From Klebsiella africana (lineage in GTDB: Bacteria > Pseudomonadota > Gammaproteobacteria > Enterobacterales > Enterobacteriaceae): a DNA stretch of 64,000 bases. The stretch spans positions 2,170,001-2,234,000 of the forward strand of contig NZ_CP084874.1 of assembly GCF_020526085.1 (NCBI RefSeq), read 5' to 3'. Positions 8,470 to 19,769 of the stretch are shown here, piece after piece (within the stretch, counting starts at the first letter, position 1; every line of letters begins with the position of its first letter). Below the pieces are notes generated by a model. It searched no databases. It was not told the origin of the DNA and saw nothing but the letters and a program-made list of their open reading frames with translations. The position numbers and the translations under genes were made by a program.

Positions 8470-10418
8470 TGCCGGAGCTGGGCAACTTTTTATTGTGTCT
8501 GGCGGCGGGGCTGGCGCTGCTCCTGAGCGTCTATCCCCTGTGGGGCGCGGCGCGGCAGGATCGGCGGCTGATGGCCCTGGCGCGGCCGCTGGCCTGTGGG
8601 CTATTCGCCTGTATCGGCGGCGCCTTCCTGCTGCTGGTGCACGCCTTTGTGGTCAATGACTTTACCGTCCGCTACGTGGCGGAAAACTCTAACAGCGCGC
8701 TGCCGGTGTGGTATCGGGTAGCGGCGACCTGGGGGGCGCACGAGGGCTCGCTGCTGCTGTGGGTTCTGCTGCTCAGCGTCTGGACCTTCGCCGTCGCCCT
8801 CTTCAGCCGCCGGATGCCGCTCGACGCCGTCGCCCGGGTGCTGGCGGTGATGGGGATGATCGCCTTTGGGTTCCTGCTGTTTATCCTCTTCACCTCCAAT
8901 CCGTTCAGCCGCGGCCTGCCGCAGTACCCCATTGATGGTCGCGACCTCAATCCGCTGCTGCAGGATATCGGCATGATTTTCCATCCGCCGATCCTCTATA
9001 TGGGTTACGTCGGCTTCTCGGTGGCTTTCGCCTTCGCCATCGCCTCGCTGCTGGCGGGCCGGCTGGATACTGCCTGGGCGCGCTGGTCGCGTCCCTGGAC
9101 CCAGGCGGCATGGATGTTCCTCACCCTCGGCATCGTGCTGGGCTCGGCGTGGGCATACTACGAACTGGGCTGGGGCGGCTGGTGGTTCTGGGACCCGGTG
9201 GAAAACGCCTCGTTTATGCCGTGGCTGGTGGGGACCGCGCTGCTGCACTCCCTGGCAGTGACCGAGAAGCGGGGCAGCTTCCGCGCCTGGACGGTACTGC
9301 TGGCCATCGCCGCCTTCTCCCTGTGCCTGCTGGGCACCTTCCTGGTGCGCTCCGGGGTTCTGGTCTCGGTGCATGCCTTCGCCTCGGATCCGTCGCGCGG
9401 GCTGTTTATTCTGGTACTGCTGATTATCGCCATCGGCGGGTCGCTGCTGCTGTACGCCCTGAAGGGTGGCCGGGTGAGGGCGCGGGTGGAACATACGCTG
9501 TGGTCGCGCGAGTCGTTCCTGCTTGGCAACAATATCTTGTTGATGGCCGCGATGCTAGTGGTGCTCCTCGGGACGCTGCTGCCGCTGGTGCATAAAGAGC
9601 TGGGCCTCGGCAGCATCTCCATCGGCGAGCCGTTCTTTAACACCATGTTCACCGCCCTGATGGCGCCGTTTGCGCTGCTGCTGGGGCTGGGACCGCTGAT
9701 CCGCTGGCGGCGCGATGACGTCGCCAGGCAGATTAAGCGCCTGATTATCGCTCTCCTGGTGACGTTGTCACTTTCTCTGGCGCTGCCGTGGCTGCTGCAG
9801 GACCGTCTCACCGCCATGGCGGTCATTGGCCTGATGATGGCCCTGTGGGTGCTGATCTTCGCCCTGATGGAGGTTCACGAACGGGCCACCCATCGCCACG
9901 GCTTCTGGCGCGGCCTGCGCGCCCTGACCCGCAGCCAGTGGGGGATGGTGCTCGGTCACGTTGGCGTGGCGGTGACCGTTATCGGCATCACCTTTAGCCA
10001 GAACTACAGCGTGGAGCGCGATGTACGGATGCGCCCCGGCGACAGCATCGATATCCATCACTATCACTTTGTGTTTAACGGCGTGCGCAATATCGTCGGC
10101 CCCAACTGGACCGGCGGCGAAGGCATTATTGCCGTGACCCGCAACGGCCGCCCGGAAGCGACGCTGTATGCCGAGAAGCGTTTTTACACCGCCAGCCGGA
10201 TGATGATGACCGAGGCGGCGATCAGCGGCGGGCTGACCCGCGATCTGTACGCCGCGCTGGGGGAAGAACTGAGCGACGGCAGCTGGGCGGTGCGTCTGTA
10301 TTACAAACCGTTCGTTCGCTGGATCTGGTACGGCGGGGTGCTGATGGCCCTCGGCGGTCTGTGCTGCATGCTCGACCCGCGTTACCGGATGCGTAAGAAG
10401 CTGCAGGAGGCCTCATGA
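8466..10418 (+). CDS. ccmF: cytochrome c haem lyase subunit CcmF
   Basis: Encodes 650 residues with about fifteen hydrophobic segments. The tryptophan-rich motif [19 protein letters not shown] lies near residue 237 and conserved His residues occur around it. CcmF with CcmH and CcmI reduces and ligates haem to the CxxCH motifs of apocytochromes. It overlaps ccmE by four bases and ccmG by four. Tandem ATGs at 8466 and 8469 leave the exact start open. Confidence 0.96.
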   Translation: MMPELGNFLLCLAAGLALLLSVYPLWGAARQDRRLMALARPLACGLFACIGGAFLLLVHAFVVNDFTVRYVAENSNSALPVWYRVAATWGAHEGSLLLWVLLLSVWTFAVALFSRRMPLDAVARVLAVMGMIAFGFLLFILFTSNPFSRGLPQYPIDGRDLNPLLQDIGMIFHPPILYMGYVGFSVAFAFAIASLLAGRLDTAWARWSRPWTQAAWMFLTLGIVLGSAWAYYELGWGGWWFWDPVENASFMPWLVGTALLHSLAVTEKRGSFRAWTVLLAIAAFSLCLLGTFLVRSGVLVSVHAFASDPSRGLFILVLLIIAIGGSLLLYALKGGRVRARVEHTLWSRESFLLGNNILLMAAMLVVLLGTLLPLVHKELGLGSISIGEPFFNTMFTALMAPFALLLGLGPLIRWRRDDVARQIKRLIIALLVTLSLSLALPWLLQDRLTAMAVIGLMMALWVLIFALMEVHERATHRHGFWRGLRALTRSQWGMVLGHVGVAVTVIGITFSQNYSVERDVRMRPGDSIDIHHYHFVFNGVRNIVGPNWTGGEGIIAVTRNGRPEATLYAEKRFYTASRMMMTEAAISGGLTRDLYAALGEELSDGSWAVRLYYKPFVRWIWYGGVLMALGGLCCMLDPRYRMRKKLQEAS

Positions 10419-10969
10419 ACCGGAAGCTACTGTTTATCCCGCTGGTGCTGTTTCTGGCGCTGGCCGCCGCGCTGTTCTGGCAGCTGATGCGCAACGCCGA
10501 TGGCGATGACCCGACGACCCTCGAGTCGGCGCTGATTGGCAAACCGCTACCGGAATTTCGCCTGGAAGCGCTGAATACCCCCGGTCAGACGCTGGACCGA
10601 CGGACGCTGATTGATGGCAAGCCGCTGCTGCTCAACGTCTGGGCCACCTGGTGTCCAACCTGTCGCGCCGAGCATCAGTTTCTCAACGGCCTGGCGCAGC
10701 AGGGCGTGCGGGTGGTGGGTATGAACTACAAAGACGATCGCCAGAAGGCGATGAGCTGGCTGCAGCGCTTGGGTAATCCGTACAGGCTGAGCCTGTACGA
10801 CGGCAACGGCATGCTTGGCCTGGATCTCGGGGTCTATGGCGCGCCGGAGACGTTTCTCATCGACGGTCAGGGCATTATCCGCTGGCGGCACGCCGGCGAC
10901 CTGAACGAACGGGTGTGGCGCGAGGAGCTCCAGCCGCTGTGGGATCAATACAACCGGAGGGCGGGCTGA
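10415..10969 (+). CDS. ccmG: thiol:disulfide interchange protein CcmG/DsbE
   Basis: Encodes 184 residues: an N-terminal membrane anchor at about 5-22, then a periplasmic thioredoxin fold with the active site NVWATWCPTCRAEH near residue 77. It keeps CcmH and apocytochrome cysteines reduced using electrons from DsbD. GCAGGAGG precedes the ATG. Its stop overlaps the ccmH start by one base (TGATG). Confidence 0.95.
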   Translation: MNRKLLFIPLVLFLALAAALFWQLMRNADGDDPTTLESALIGKPLPEFRLEALNTPGQTLDRRTLIDGKPLLLNVWATWCPTCRAEHQFLNGLAQQGVRVVGMNYKDDRQKAMSWLQRLGNPYRLSLYDGNGMLGLDLGVYGAPETFLIDGQGIIRWRHAGDLNERVWREELQPLWDQYNRRAG

Positions 10970-11427
10970 TGAGAAGTGTAATAGTCATCCTGCTGGCGCT
11001 GATGCTGACCGGCCAGGCGTGGGCCGCCATCGATACCTGGCAGTTTAAGGATGAGGCCCAGGAGCAGGCCTTCCGCGAGATCACCTCCCAGCTGCGCTGC
11101 CCGAAATGCCAGAACAACAGCATTGCCGACTCAAACGCGATGATTGCCGCTGATATGCGGCAGAAGGTGTACGAGCTGATGCAGCAGGGGAAAACGAAAG
11201 GGCAGATCGTTGACTATATGGTTGCCCGCTACGGCAATTTTGTCAGCTATGAGCCGCCGCTGACCGCGGGCACGGTACTGCTGTGGCTGGGGCCGGGGCT
11301 GTTTGTACTGGCGGGCGCGGGGGTGATTATCGCCCGCGCGCGTCGTCGCGACATCCCTGACGCGGCGCTCAGCGCCGAAGAGCGCCAGCGGCTGGCGGCA
11401 CTATTGCAAGAAGGAAAAGAACGATGA
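10969..11427 (+). CDS. ccmH: cytochrome c maturation protein CcmH (CcmH domain only)
   Basis: Encodes 152 residues from the ATG at 10969, which overlaps the ccmG stop and follows a GGAGGGCGGG stretch. There is a signal peptide of about 18 residues, the redox motif LRCPKCQNNSIADS near residue 42 and a C-terminal membrane span. It reduces or binds the apocytochrome haem motif. In E. coli the CcmH and CcmI functions are one polypeptide; here the second half is a separate gene. Confidence 0.94.
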   Translation: MRSVIVILLALMLTGQAWAAIDTWQFKDEAQEQAFREITSQLRCPKCQNNSIADSNAMIAADMRQKVYELMQQGKTKGQIVDYMVARYGNFVSYEPPLTAGTVLLWLGPGLFVLAGAGVIIARARRRDIPDAALSAEERQRLAALLQEGKER

Positions 11428-12266
11428 GCCTGTTGGTAGTTATCGCCGGGCTGCTGCTGGCTGGCGCGCTGGGGCTGCTGTACTTCCCGTGGTCGGGAAA
11501 AGGTGCGGTGGACCGCGATACCCTCAACCGCGCCCTGTACCAGTCGCGCCTGCAAGAGCTGGCGCAGGAGCGTGGGGAGGGCAACCCGGCGCTGGTCGTC
11601 GAGCTGCAGCGCACCCTGCTGACCGATATCCCGCCCCAGGCACAGCCCGGCGAACGGCCGCTAAACCGCTGGGTGCTGCTTCCGGGGGCGCTGCTGCTGG
11701 TGGTCCTGAGTCTGGGCCTGTATCTGAAAACCAGCGATATTGGCCAGGTGCTGCTCTGGCAGCAGGCTGAACGGCATTATCCTGCGCTGTTGCAGCAGGT
11801 TAAGGACCCGACGGCAGCGCCGCTGCGAATGGATGAGCTGGCGGAGCTGCGGCTTGGCCTGCGCAGCCACCTGCAGGATACGCCGAACGACCTCGCCGGC
11901 TGGCAGCTGCTTGGGCGGCTGGGCCTGTTGTTAAACGATGGCGAAACGGCGATCGGCGCCTTTGGCCGGGCGCATGCTCTGGCGGCGGATGACCCGGCGG
12001 CGGCTTTCGATTACGCCAGCGCGCTGGTGCGGGCGGGGGATAGCGGTCAGGTTCGGATGGGCGAGCTGCTGCTGCGTGACCTGCATCAGCGGCAGCCGAC
12101 CAGCCTGCCGGTGCTGGAGATGCTGGCCCTGAGCGCGGTGCGTAATGAAGATTACCCCGAAGCCGTGGCAGCCTTGCAGGCGTTGCTGTCCCGGCTGCCG
12201 GAAGGGGATGCGCGGCGCGAGGCGATCGTCCGCCAGCTGGCACAGGCGCAGCAGCAGGCGCAGTAA
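11424..12266 (+). CDS. ccmI: c-type cytochrome biogenesis protein CcmI
   Basis: Encodes 280 residues. Two membrane spans (about 1-20 and 77-96) flank a short cytoplasmic loop, followed by a periplasmic TPR region from about residue 140 (AGWQLLGRLGLLLNDGETAIGAFGRAHALAAD and further repeats). CcmI binds the C-terminal ends of apocytochromes and presents them to CcmF/H. It overlaps ccmH by four bases and ends the operon just before a large repeat cluster. Confidence 0.92.
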   Translation: MSLLVVIAGLLLAGALGLLYFPWSGKGAVDRDTLNRALYQSRLQELAQERGEGNPALVVELQRTLLTDIPPQAQPGERPLNRWVLLPGALLLVVLSLGLYLKTSDIGQVLLWQQAERHYPALLQQVKDPTAAPLRMDELAELRLGLRSHLQDTPNDLAGWQLLGRLGLLLNDGETAIGAFGRAHALAADDPAAAFDYASALVRAGDSGQVRMGELLLRDLHQRQPTSLPVLEMLALSAVRNEDYPEAVAALQALLSRLPEGDARREAIVRQLAQAQQQAQ

Positions 12267-13042
12267 CTGCCCGGCGGCGCTGCGCAGGTGCGGGCCTGGG
12301 CATGCCACGAGCAGAGTACGGGCGGCCCTGTTTTTGTAGGCCGGGTAAGGCGCCAGCCGCCACCCGGCACAAAATAGGCTCCGTGTCCGCTGCCCTTGCC
12401 CGGCGGCGCTACGCTTGCGCGGGCCTACGAAGGGCGCGAATAGAGCGCCAAATCGCGGGTAGCCTTTGTAGGCCGGGTAAGGCGCCAGCCGCCACCCGGC
12501 ACAAAATAGGCTCCGTGTCCGCTGCCCTTGCCCGGCGGCGCTACGCTTGCGCGGGCCTACGAAGGGCGCGAATAGAGCGCCAAATCGCGGGTAGCCTTTG
12601 TAGGCCGGGTAAGGCGCCAGCCGCCACCCGGCACAAAATAGGCTCCGTGTCCGCTGCCCTTGCCCGGCGGCGCTACGCTTGCGCGGGCCTACGAAGGGCG
12701 CGAATAGAGCGCCAAATCGCGGGTAGCCTTTGTAGGCCGGGTAAGGCGTCAGCCGCCACCCGGCAAAATAACGGCACAAGAGTGGCGCAACAGCGTAGCC
12801 CGGATAAGGCGCTACGCGCCGGCATCCGGGAACGTCCCAGTTTTTGTAGGCCAGGTAAGGCGTCAGCCGCCACCCGGCAAAATAACGGCACAAGAGTGGC
12901 GCAACAGTGTAGCCCGGATAAGGCGCCACGCGCCGCCATCCGGGATTTTCCCAGCAGGCGCTACGTTTAGCCGCTAACGCGTTACGTTCCCGGGTGTCGA
13001 TCACGCCTGCGGTGTGCTATGAGCGGACGTCGCAATGTTTGT
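12267..13042. repeat. BIME/REP cluster with 132-bp and 114-bp tandem units
   Basis: Three copies of a 132-bp unit (12333-12464, 12465-12596, 12597-12728) look identical by eye. Two related 114-bp units follow (12729-12842 and 12843 to about 12956) with a few differences. Each unit pairs a REP-like GTAGGCCGGGTAAGGCG element with an inverted partner. The cluster lies after ccmI and before a convergent gene, the usual place for BIMEs. Because 132 is a multiple of three, long open frames cross it on both strands; these are artefacts. Confidence 0.9.
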
Positions 13043-13561
13043 TCAGCTAACACCCGTTGAGCGTTTCATAATGATATCTCTCTGGGGATCTGTCCCTACC
13101 TGGAAGATATGTTCACCCACCTCGGTAAACCCAAGCTTACGGTAAAAAGAGATTGCCCTTGGGTTATGTTCCCAGACACCTAACCAGACAACGTCCGATC
13201 CCTTTGCCGCAAATTCAGCAAAGCACTTCTGCATAAGCGCTTTTGCAAAACCTTTGCCATGATAAGGTTCATCGACATACAGACACAGGATTTCTCCGGC
13301 GTGAATGCTATTTACACAGGGAGGAAATTCTTCCCATCTCAGTTGGGCGTACCCTATCAGTTTGCTTGCGTATTCGCAGACTAATGTAATCCAGTCTTCT
13401 CTGAGGATTTCTTGCAACTGAATATCTGTTGAATAACTTGCCTGGCAGTGAAGATCCATATCCTTCTGAGTATTACCCGCCTCAAACGTTTTTCTGAAGG
13501 TTCGTTCGGCTAAAATGGCAAGCTCTTCTGCATCAGAGGGACGGGCTCTACGGATTATCAT
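13043..13561 (-). CDS. GNAT family N-acetyltransferase
   Basis: Encodes 172 residues starting MIIRRARPSDAEELAILAERTF. The acetyl-CoA loop is visible as LYVDEPYHGKGFAKALMQKC near residue 95, followed by the WLGVWEHNPRAISFYRKLGF strand-helix typical of the fold. The substrate is unknown; relatives acetylate amino groups of small molecules or proteins. An AGAGAG ribosome site lies upstream of the ATG. It is probably transcribed alone. Confidence 0.88.
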   Translation of the reverse strand: MIIRRARPSDAEELAILAERTFRKTFEAGNTQKDMDLHCQASYSTDIQLQEILREDWITLVCEYASKLIGYAQLRWEEFPPCVNSIHAGEILCLYVDEPYHGKGFAKALMQKCFAEFAAKGSDVVWLGVWEHNPRAISFYRKLGFTEVGEHIFQVGTDPQRDIIMKRSTGVS

Positions 13562-13587
13562 TTATCATTACTCTCTGAAAAGTTTTC

Positions 13588-13797
13588 TTATTTTTGCCCG
13601 GGTTTACGATAAATATCGGGTCGATTGATGTGCCAGACAAAATCTGGTCGGTTTACTGGGTTATACCCCTGTTTTTGATATAACCAGGGCGCGCTGTCGG
13701 TTACCCGCATTATCCGTCGCAGACGTGACATCACGGGATGGGCGTGACAGCATTCAATCAGCCAACGACCAAGACCACGCAGATGCTGATTATTCAC
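13588..13797 (-). pseudogene. 3' fragment of a second GNAT acetyltransferase
   Basis: The 69 residues encoded here (GLGRWLIECCHAHP, then APWLYQKQGYNPVNRPD) match only the C-terminal third of a GNAT protein; the N-terminal strands and acetyl-CoA loop are missing. The sequence immediately upstream does not supply them in any frame I could follow. It is most likely a remnant of a gene truncated by deletion. Confidence 0.65.
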
Positions 13798-13860
13798 CGA
13801 ATTTTTCCTTCTGGGCTACTTGTAATGAGGCACCGGGTTGTCCTCTGTTCCGGGGAATGC

Positions 13861-14463
13861 TCAGGATGCTTTCTCATGTACTGTCATGATAAATACCAGC
13901 GGGCTCTCCCCCTGATTTTCGTAGAAATGCGGAACATCCGTTCTGGCTGTTGCCGAGCAGCCAGTTTTTACCAGATACACGTGATCCTGTACGCCCAGTG
14001 TGAGCGTGCCCGACTGCACATAAAACAGTTCAAGCGTTCCTTCCGTGTGGCCCGGTGACGCAAACTTTTCCCCCGGCTGCATTTCCCACATCCAGAGCTC
14101 GGTCATATCAGGGCCCCCCGACCCTGCGAGCAATCTTGCTCTCCCGCCTTTTTCACCTTCCCACAATTCGGGGATCTCATCTTCAGCAATGAGATGTACG
14201 GTCGGTTTGGAACTGACATCGACAAAATCAGCCACCGAAACTCCCATCGCGGCAGCCAGGCGGCATAACAGGGCAATGCTGGGATTGGCCCGGCATCCCT
14301 CTATCTCAACTAGCGCTCCCTTACTGACGCCTGCCCGACGGGAGAGTTCATCGAGGGAGATTTTCTTTTGCTTACGATACTGTTTAATTCGCTGAGATAC
14401 GGCTTCATTCACCGTGTTGACGATAGAATTTGCATCGGTCATTAAATTGACTTTTTTGGTCAT
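13861..14463 (-). CDS. XRE-family regulator with cupin sensor domain
   Basis: Encodes 200 residues. A helix-turn-helix of the Cro/CI type spans about 20-75 (ISLDELSRRAGVSKGALVEIE) and a cupin domain about 110-195 (MQPGEKFASPGHTEGTLELFYV). Such regulators usually repress adjacent metabolic genes and respond to a small ligand bound in the cupin. It is divergent from the B3/4 gene with 43 bases between starts, so it probably controls that gene. ATGs at 14463 and 14442 are both possible; neither has a clear ribosome site. Confidence 0.88.
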   Translation of the reverse strand: MTKKVNLMTDANSIVNTVNEAVSQRIKQYRKQKKISLDELSRRAGVSKGALVEIEGCRANPSIALLCRLAAAMGVSVADFVDVSSKPTVHLIAEDEIPELWEGEKGGRARLLAGSGGPDMTELWMWEMQPGEKFASPGHTEGTLELFYVQSGTLTLGVQDHVYLVKTGCSATARTDVPHFYENQGESPLVFIMTVHEKAS

Positions 14464-14506
14464 CGGTCATTATCATGGAATAAATTAGTCATTACAGGAT
14501 TATCAC

Positions 14507-15202
14507 GTGTTAACAGTCTCTCCGTCAATTGCCCCTGAAATTTATCGTATTGCCCCAGGATTTCGGGCGCTCAGTATCTGCGTAAAAGCTGCGCCAGTGC
14601 TTCATCCCGACGCTGGAGAAACCGCGCTGCGGGAAGCCTGTGAAGCCGTTCTGGCCGGTGAACCGGAATGGGCGGAATCGCATCTGGCAGCCTGGGCCGA
14701 CGTTTTTCAAAAGTTTGGTGCTAAACCTAAACGTACCCCTTGCTCAGCTGATGCGTTACGTAAGCGCGTATTACGTGACGGAACGATGCCCGCGCTCGAT
14801 CCCATCGTTGATCTTTATAACGCCGTGAGTCTCCGCTACGCCGTACCGGTTGGTGGGGAGAATATCTCTGCCTATCAGGGGTCACCACGTCTGGCTGTGG
14901 CAAACGGAACAGAGCCTTTTGATACCGTCAAAGAGGGTGAAACGGCCGTTGAATATCCTTCACAAGGAGAGGTTATCTGGTGTGATGATACCGGCGTAAC
15001 CTGCCGCCGCTGGAACTGGCGACAGGGGATCAGAACCCGCCTGGGCGTGGATGCTCAGCAAATGTGGTTCATTCTGGAAAGCCTGCCACAGATGCCGCTG
15101 GAGAAACTGCACGAAGCCGGGAAGATGCTGACCGACGGCCTGGAAAAAATGATGCCCGGCCTGTGGTTTGACGTTGCTCTCATTGAAGAACAACAGCAGT
15201 AA
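14507..15202 (+). CDS. B3/B4 tRNA-binding domain protein
   Basis: Encodes 231 residues from a GTG start with an ACAGGA ribosome site eight bases upstream. The central region (DPIVDLYNAVSLRYAVPVGGENI, then GEVIWCDDTGVTCRRWNWRQG) is typical of stand-alone B3/4 domains related to the phenylalanyl-tRNA synthetase beta subunit. Such proteins are thought to bind or edit aminoacyl-tRNA, but function is unproven. It lies opposite the XRE-cupin regulator and upstream of a broken dihydrodipicolinate-synthase-like gene. Confidence 0.88.
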   Translation: MLTVSPSIAPEIYRIAPGFRALSICVKAAPVLHPDAGETALREACEAVLAGEPEWAESHLAAWADVFQKFGAKPKRTPCSADALRKRVLRDGTMPALDPIVDLYNAVSLRYAVPVGGENISAYQGSPRLAVANGTEPFDTVKEGETAVEYPSQGEVIWCDDTGVTCRRWNWRQGIRTRLGVDAQQMWFILESLPQMPLEKLHEAGKMLTDGLEKMMPGLWFDVALIEEQQQ

Positions 15203-15223
15203 TACCCTTCAGGAGAAACAGGT

Positions 15224-15346
15224 ATGTTTATTGGTTTGTCGGCGTTTCCATTAACCCCAGTCATCGCCAGCGGCGTGGATGAAAAGGGTTTCAGCCCTAT
15301 CTGCAACCGTTGTCAGCCGGCAATATCGCGGATATTGCCCATGTAA
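15224..15346 (+). pseudogene. 5' fragment of a dihydrodipicolinate synthase family gene
   Basis: AGGAG at 15211 precedes an ATG at 15224. The first 23 codons read like the start of the DapA/N-acetylneuraminate lyase family (MFIGLSAFPLTPV, then GVDEKGFS). The frame then loses similarity and stops after 40 residues. The rest of the roughly 300-residue gene is absent. It probably formed an operon with the B3/4 gene before being truncated. Confidence 0.6.
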
Positions 15347-15534
15347 TAAGGGCGCTGGAGCTGTAGCAATCTACCCACAGGGCTGGCAGTCTGTCGGTTT
15401 TTTGAAACGGGGCAGAAGACCATTCATCATCGCCTGTTGGAAGCAATATTTTTAGGTCCGTTTGCGCTTATGGCGGACCTTCAACTCAGTGAGCTCGTCC
15501 GATCCGCGCCAGCAGCGGACGTTACGCATGAACT
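15347..15534. other. non-coding remnant with a perfect hairpin
   Basis: No gene is supported here. A perfect inverted repeat, AGGTCCG (15454-15460) and CGGACCT (15474-15480), lies in the middle and an AGCGGACGTT motif at 15514. It reads as decayed sequence between the DapA-like fragment and the convergent acetyltransferase gene. Confidence 0.4.
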
Positions 15535-16098
15535 CTAATGATCAATGGGTGGGGTAGTTCCCCTACTTAACGCGTTGTTCCACTCATCCAGAGTCACAGT
15601 AAAAAGCATGCTTGCGGGCTCATTTTTCACGTCATGAATATTTCGTGAAAACCGGAGACCTGCTTTCGTCAGGATCTTTTGGGATGCCAGATGGTTTGGT
15701 CTTACTACCGCAGAAATCTCAGCCAGTTTTAAAACATCAAACCCGTACCCGACCGCATATTTAGCGAACTCTGTCGCCAGACCTTTCCCCCATGACTCTG
15801 TAGAGAACCGATATCCCAGGTTCATTATCGGTGTATTGTCATAACTGATAATGCTAAGCCCTCCAAAACCGATAATTCTATCGGGATTCTCATTCAGTGA
15901 GATAGCCCAGTTTCCGAACCTATAATTCTCCCAGTGGTTTAGCCAGCGGGCCATTACATTACGTGCGTGACTTATATCAGGATACGGGCCTGCTGGATTG
16001 AACGTATTTGTTGCAGGGTCGCCATAAATCCTGAAGAGATCATCTATATCTGATGCGTTAACGCGGCGAAGATAAAGTCTTGAGCGATCTGGCTGCAA
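15535..16098 (-). CDS. RimJ/RimL-type GNAT acetyltransferase
   Basis: Encodes 187 residues. The N-terminus reads RLYLRRVNASDIDDLFRIYGDP and the acetyl-CoA region LGYRFSTESWGKGLATEFAKYAVGYGF, as in ribosomal-protein-type acetyltransferases, followed by VVRPNHLASQKILTKAGLRF. The start appears to be a TTG at 16098, with AGGGG about eight bases upstream; no ATG occurs in frame until about residue 49. Its acceptor is unknown. AT-richer composition than the bud genes suggests accessory origin. Confidence 0.85.
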   Translation of the reverse strand: MQPDRSRLYLRRVNASDIDDLFRIYGDPATNTFNPAGPYPDISHARNVMARWLNHWENYRFGNWAISLNENPDRIIGFGGLSIISYDNTPIMNLGYRFSTESWGKGLATEFAKYAVGYGFDVLKLAEISAVVRPNHLASQKILTKAGLRFSRNIHDVKNEPASMLFTVTLDEWNNALSRGTTPPIDH

Positions 16099-16348
16099 AG
16101 TAATCCCCTGATCTACAGTTTATAAAGTGGAGTATATAGCTGATATATAGATGTTAGATCCAGAGTTCTCAACAGGATTGTTATGCTCGTGGGACAAAAT
16201 ATTCAATCGCACACAGTGACAGGTAGCTCTTCGCTCAAAGCATACTTTCATCCCAGCCAGATTGCCACATTGTGCCGAAGCGTAAGTGAGAGCGCCAGAG
16301 ACCTTCAAATATCGTTGCTGTGTTTTGCACGAAGCTCACACCCAAACC
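16099..16348. other. intergenic region without a supported gene
   Basis: About 250 bases between the acetyltransferase start and the budC terminator. No open frame has a ribosome site or family resemblance. It should contain the acetyltransferase promoter, which I could not locate with confidence. Confidence 0.4.
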
Positions 16349-16378
16349 AAAAAAAAGCCCCTGCGTGAAAGCAGGGGC
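16349..16378 (-). terminator. rho-independent terminator of the bud operon
   Basis: On the minus strand, GCCCCTGC pairs with GCAGGGGC around a six-base loop and is followed by an uninterrupted run of T. It lies 23 bases after the budC stop, exactly where the operon should end. Confidence 0.92.
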
Positions 16379-16400
16379 AAGCCATGTCAGAGCTTTTTTA

Positions 16401-18874
<2,474 letters not shown>

Positions 18875-18883
18875 GTGACCCCC

Positions 18884-19663
18884 TTAACTTTCTACGGAAC
18901 GGATGGCGGCATCGAGATTATCGGGATGCAGATTAGCCTGCAGGAACGCGCTGTCGGCGGGCAGGTCGATCATCAGCTTGTGAATTTCGCCGAAGGTCAG
19001 CACCCCGTGGTCGAGCTGGTAATCCAGCAGGTGACCGCCGCCTTTGCGGTCATCGGTTATAAAGTGCTCGTGATACCCGGCGACGTTGATCCCCTGCATA
19101 TGCTGCGGGGTCCGGAAGCCGACCAGCACCCCTTCGCGCTGGTTAAAGCGGAACACCGGCTGATCGTCGAGGACGTCGGTCATCGCCCGGTACGGCGGCG
19201 TCTGGCGCGGTACGGTGCGGGTATGGGCATGGCGGAAATGGCCGTCGATGCGCAGGGCGCAGAACAGGTTGTCAGAGGGGATTTGCTGGTCGATCACCTC
19301 GTGCAGCTGCTGGCGGCTCACCGGATGGTCGAAGGTTTTCCGGTACTGCGGCTGGAACCAGGTCATCACCGCGAACGGCGTTTTCTGCTCCGGCTGGGCC
19401 TTGCGCGCGCTGCCGTCGGCGCGCAGCTGATAGACCTGACTGCTGAAGGCGATCATCTCTCCGTCCAGCTCATTAAAGGTCCCGAGGCCGAAATCGCCGT
19501 GTTTCAGCAGGTCCGCGATAGTGGTGCTGCCTTCGTAAACCCCGCTCAGCAAGGCGCTCATTAGCGATGTCTGATAGAGCACGCTCTCGGGATGCTGCGC
19601 GGAAAACGCCCGCAGGGTTTCGCACAGACTCTCTTCGCAGGTGCATTCAGCAGAATGATTCAT
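18884..19663 (-). CDS. budA: acetolactate decarboxylase BudA
   Basis: Encodes 259 residues. The metal-binding histidines of the family are visible in RIDGHFRHAHTRTVPRQ near residue 192, with further conserved residues in HEHFITDDRKGGGHLLDY. It converts 2-acetolactate to acetoin. It is the first gene of the budABC operon and is divergent from budR with a 106-base gap that must hold the regulated promoter. GAGGAAGTGG lies upstream of the ATG. Confidence 0.97.
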   Translation of the reverse strand: MNHSAECTCEESLCETLRAFSAQHPESVLYQTSLMSALLSGVYEGSTTIADLLKHGDFGLGTFNELDGEMIAFSSQVYQLRADGSARKAQPEQKTPFAVMTWFQPQYRKTFDHPVSRQQLHEVIDQQIPSDNLFCALRIDGHFRHAHTRTVPRQTPPYRAMTDVLDDQPVFRFNQREGVLVGFRTPQHMQGINVAGYHEHFITDDRKGGGHLLDYQLDHGVLTFGEIHKLMIDLPADSAFLQANLHPDNLDAAIRSVES

Positions 19664-19708
19664 ATACCACTTCCTCGTTCAACAAATATAAGAAAGGTTA
19701 AATAAATG

Positions 19709-19738
19709 TTGACCCGATTCAGCTCACAGTTCCAATAT
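19709..19738 (+). promoter_or_regulatory. candidate budR promoter
   Basis: TTGACC and AATATA boxes are spaced 18 bases apart and point toward budR, about 31 bases before its ATG. The same interval must contain the BudR-controlled budA promoter on the other strand. Confidence 0.35.
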
Positions 19739-19769
19739 AGAAACCATGCTGGTTTGAGACGTTTTCGAT

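Noticed and set aside
11931..13004. Long minus-strand open frame of more than 350 codons across the repeat cluster
   Set aside because: It exists only because the 132-bp unit is a multiple of three. The product is a repeated Pro/Tyr/Arg sequence without a ribosome site, and the frame overlaps ccmI.
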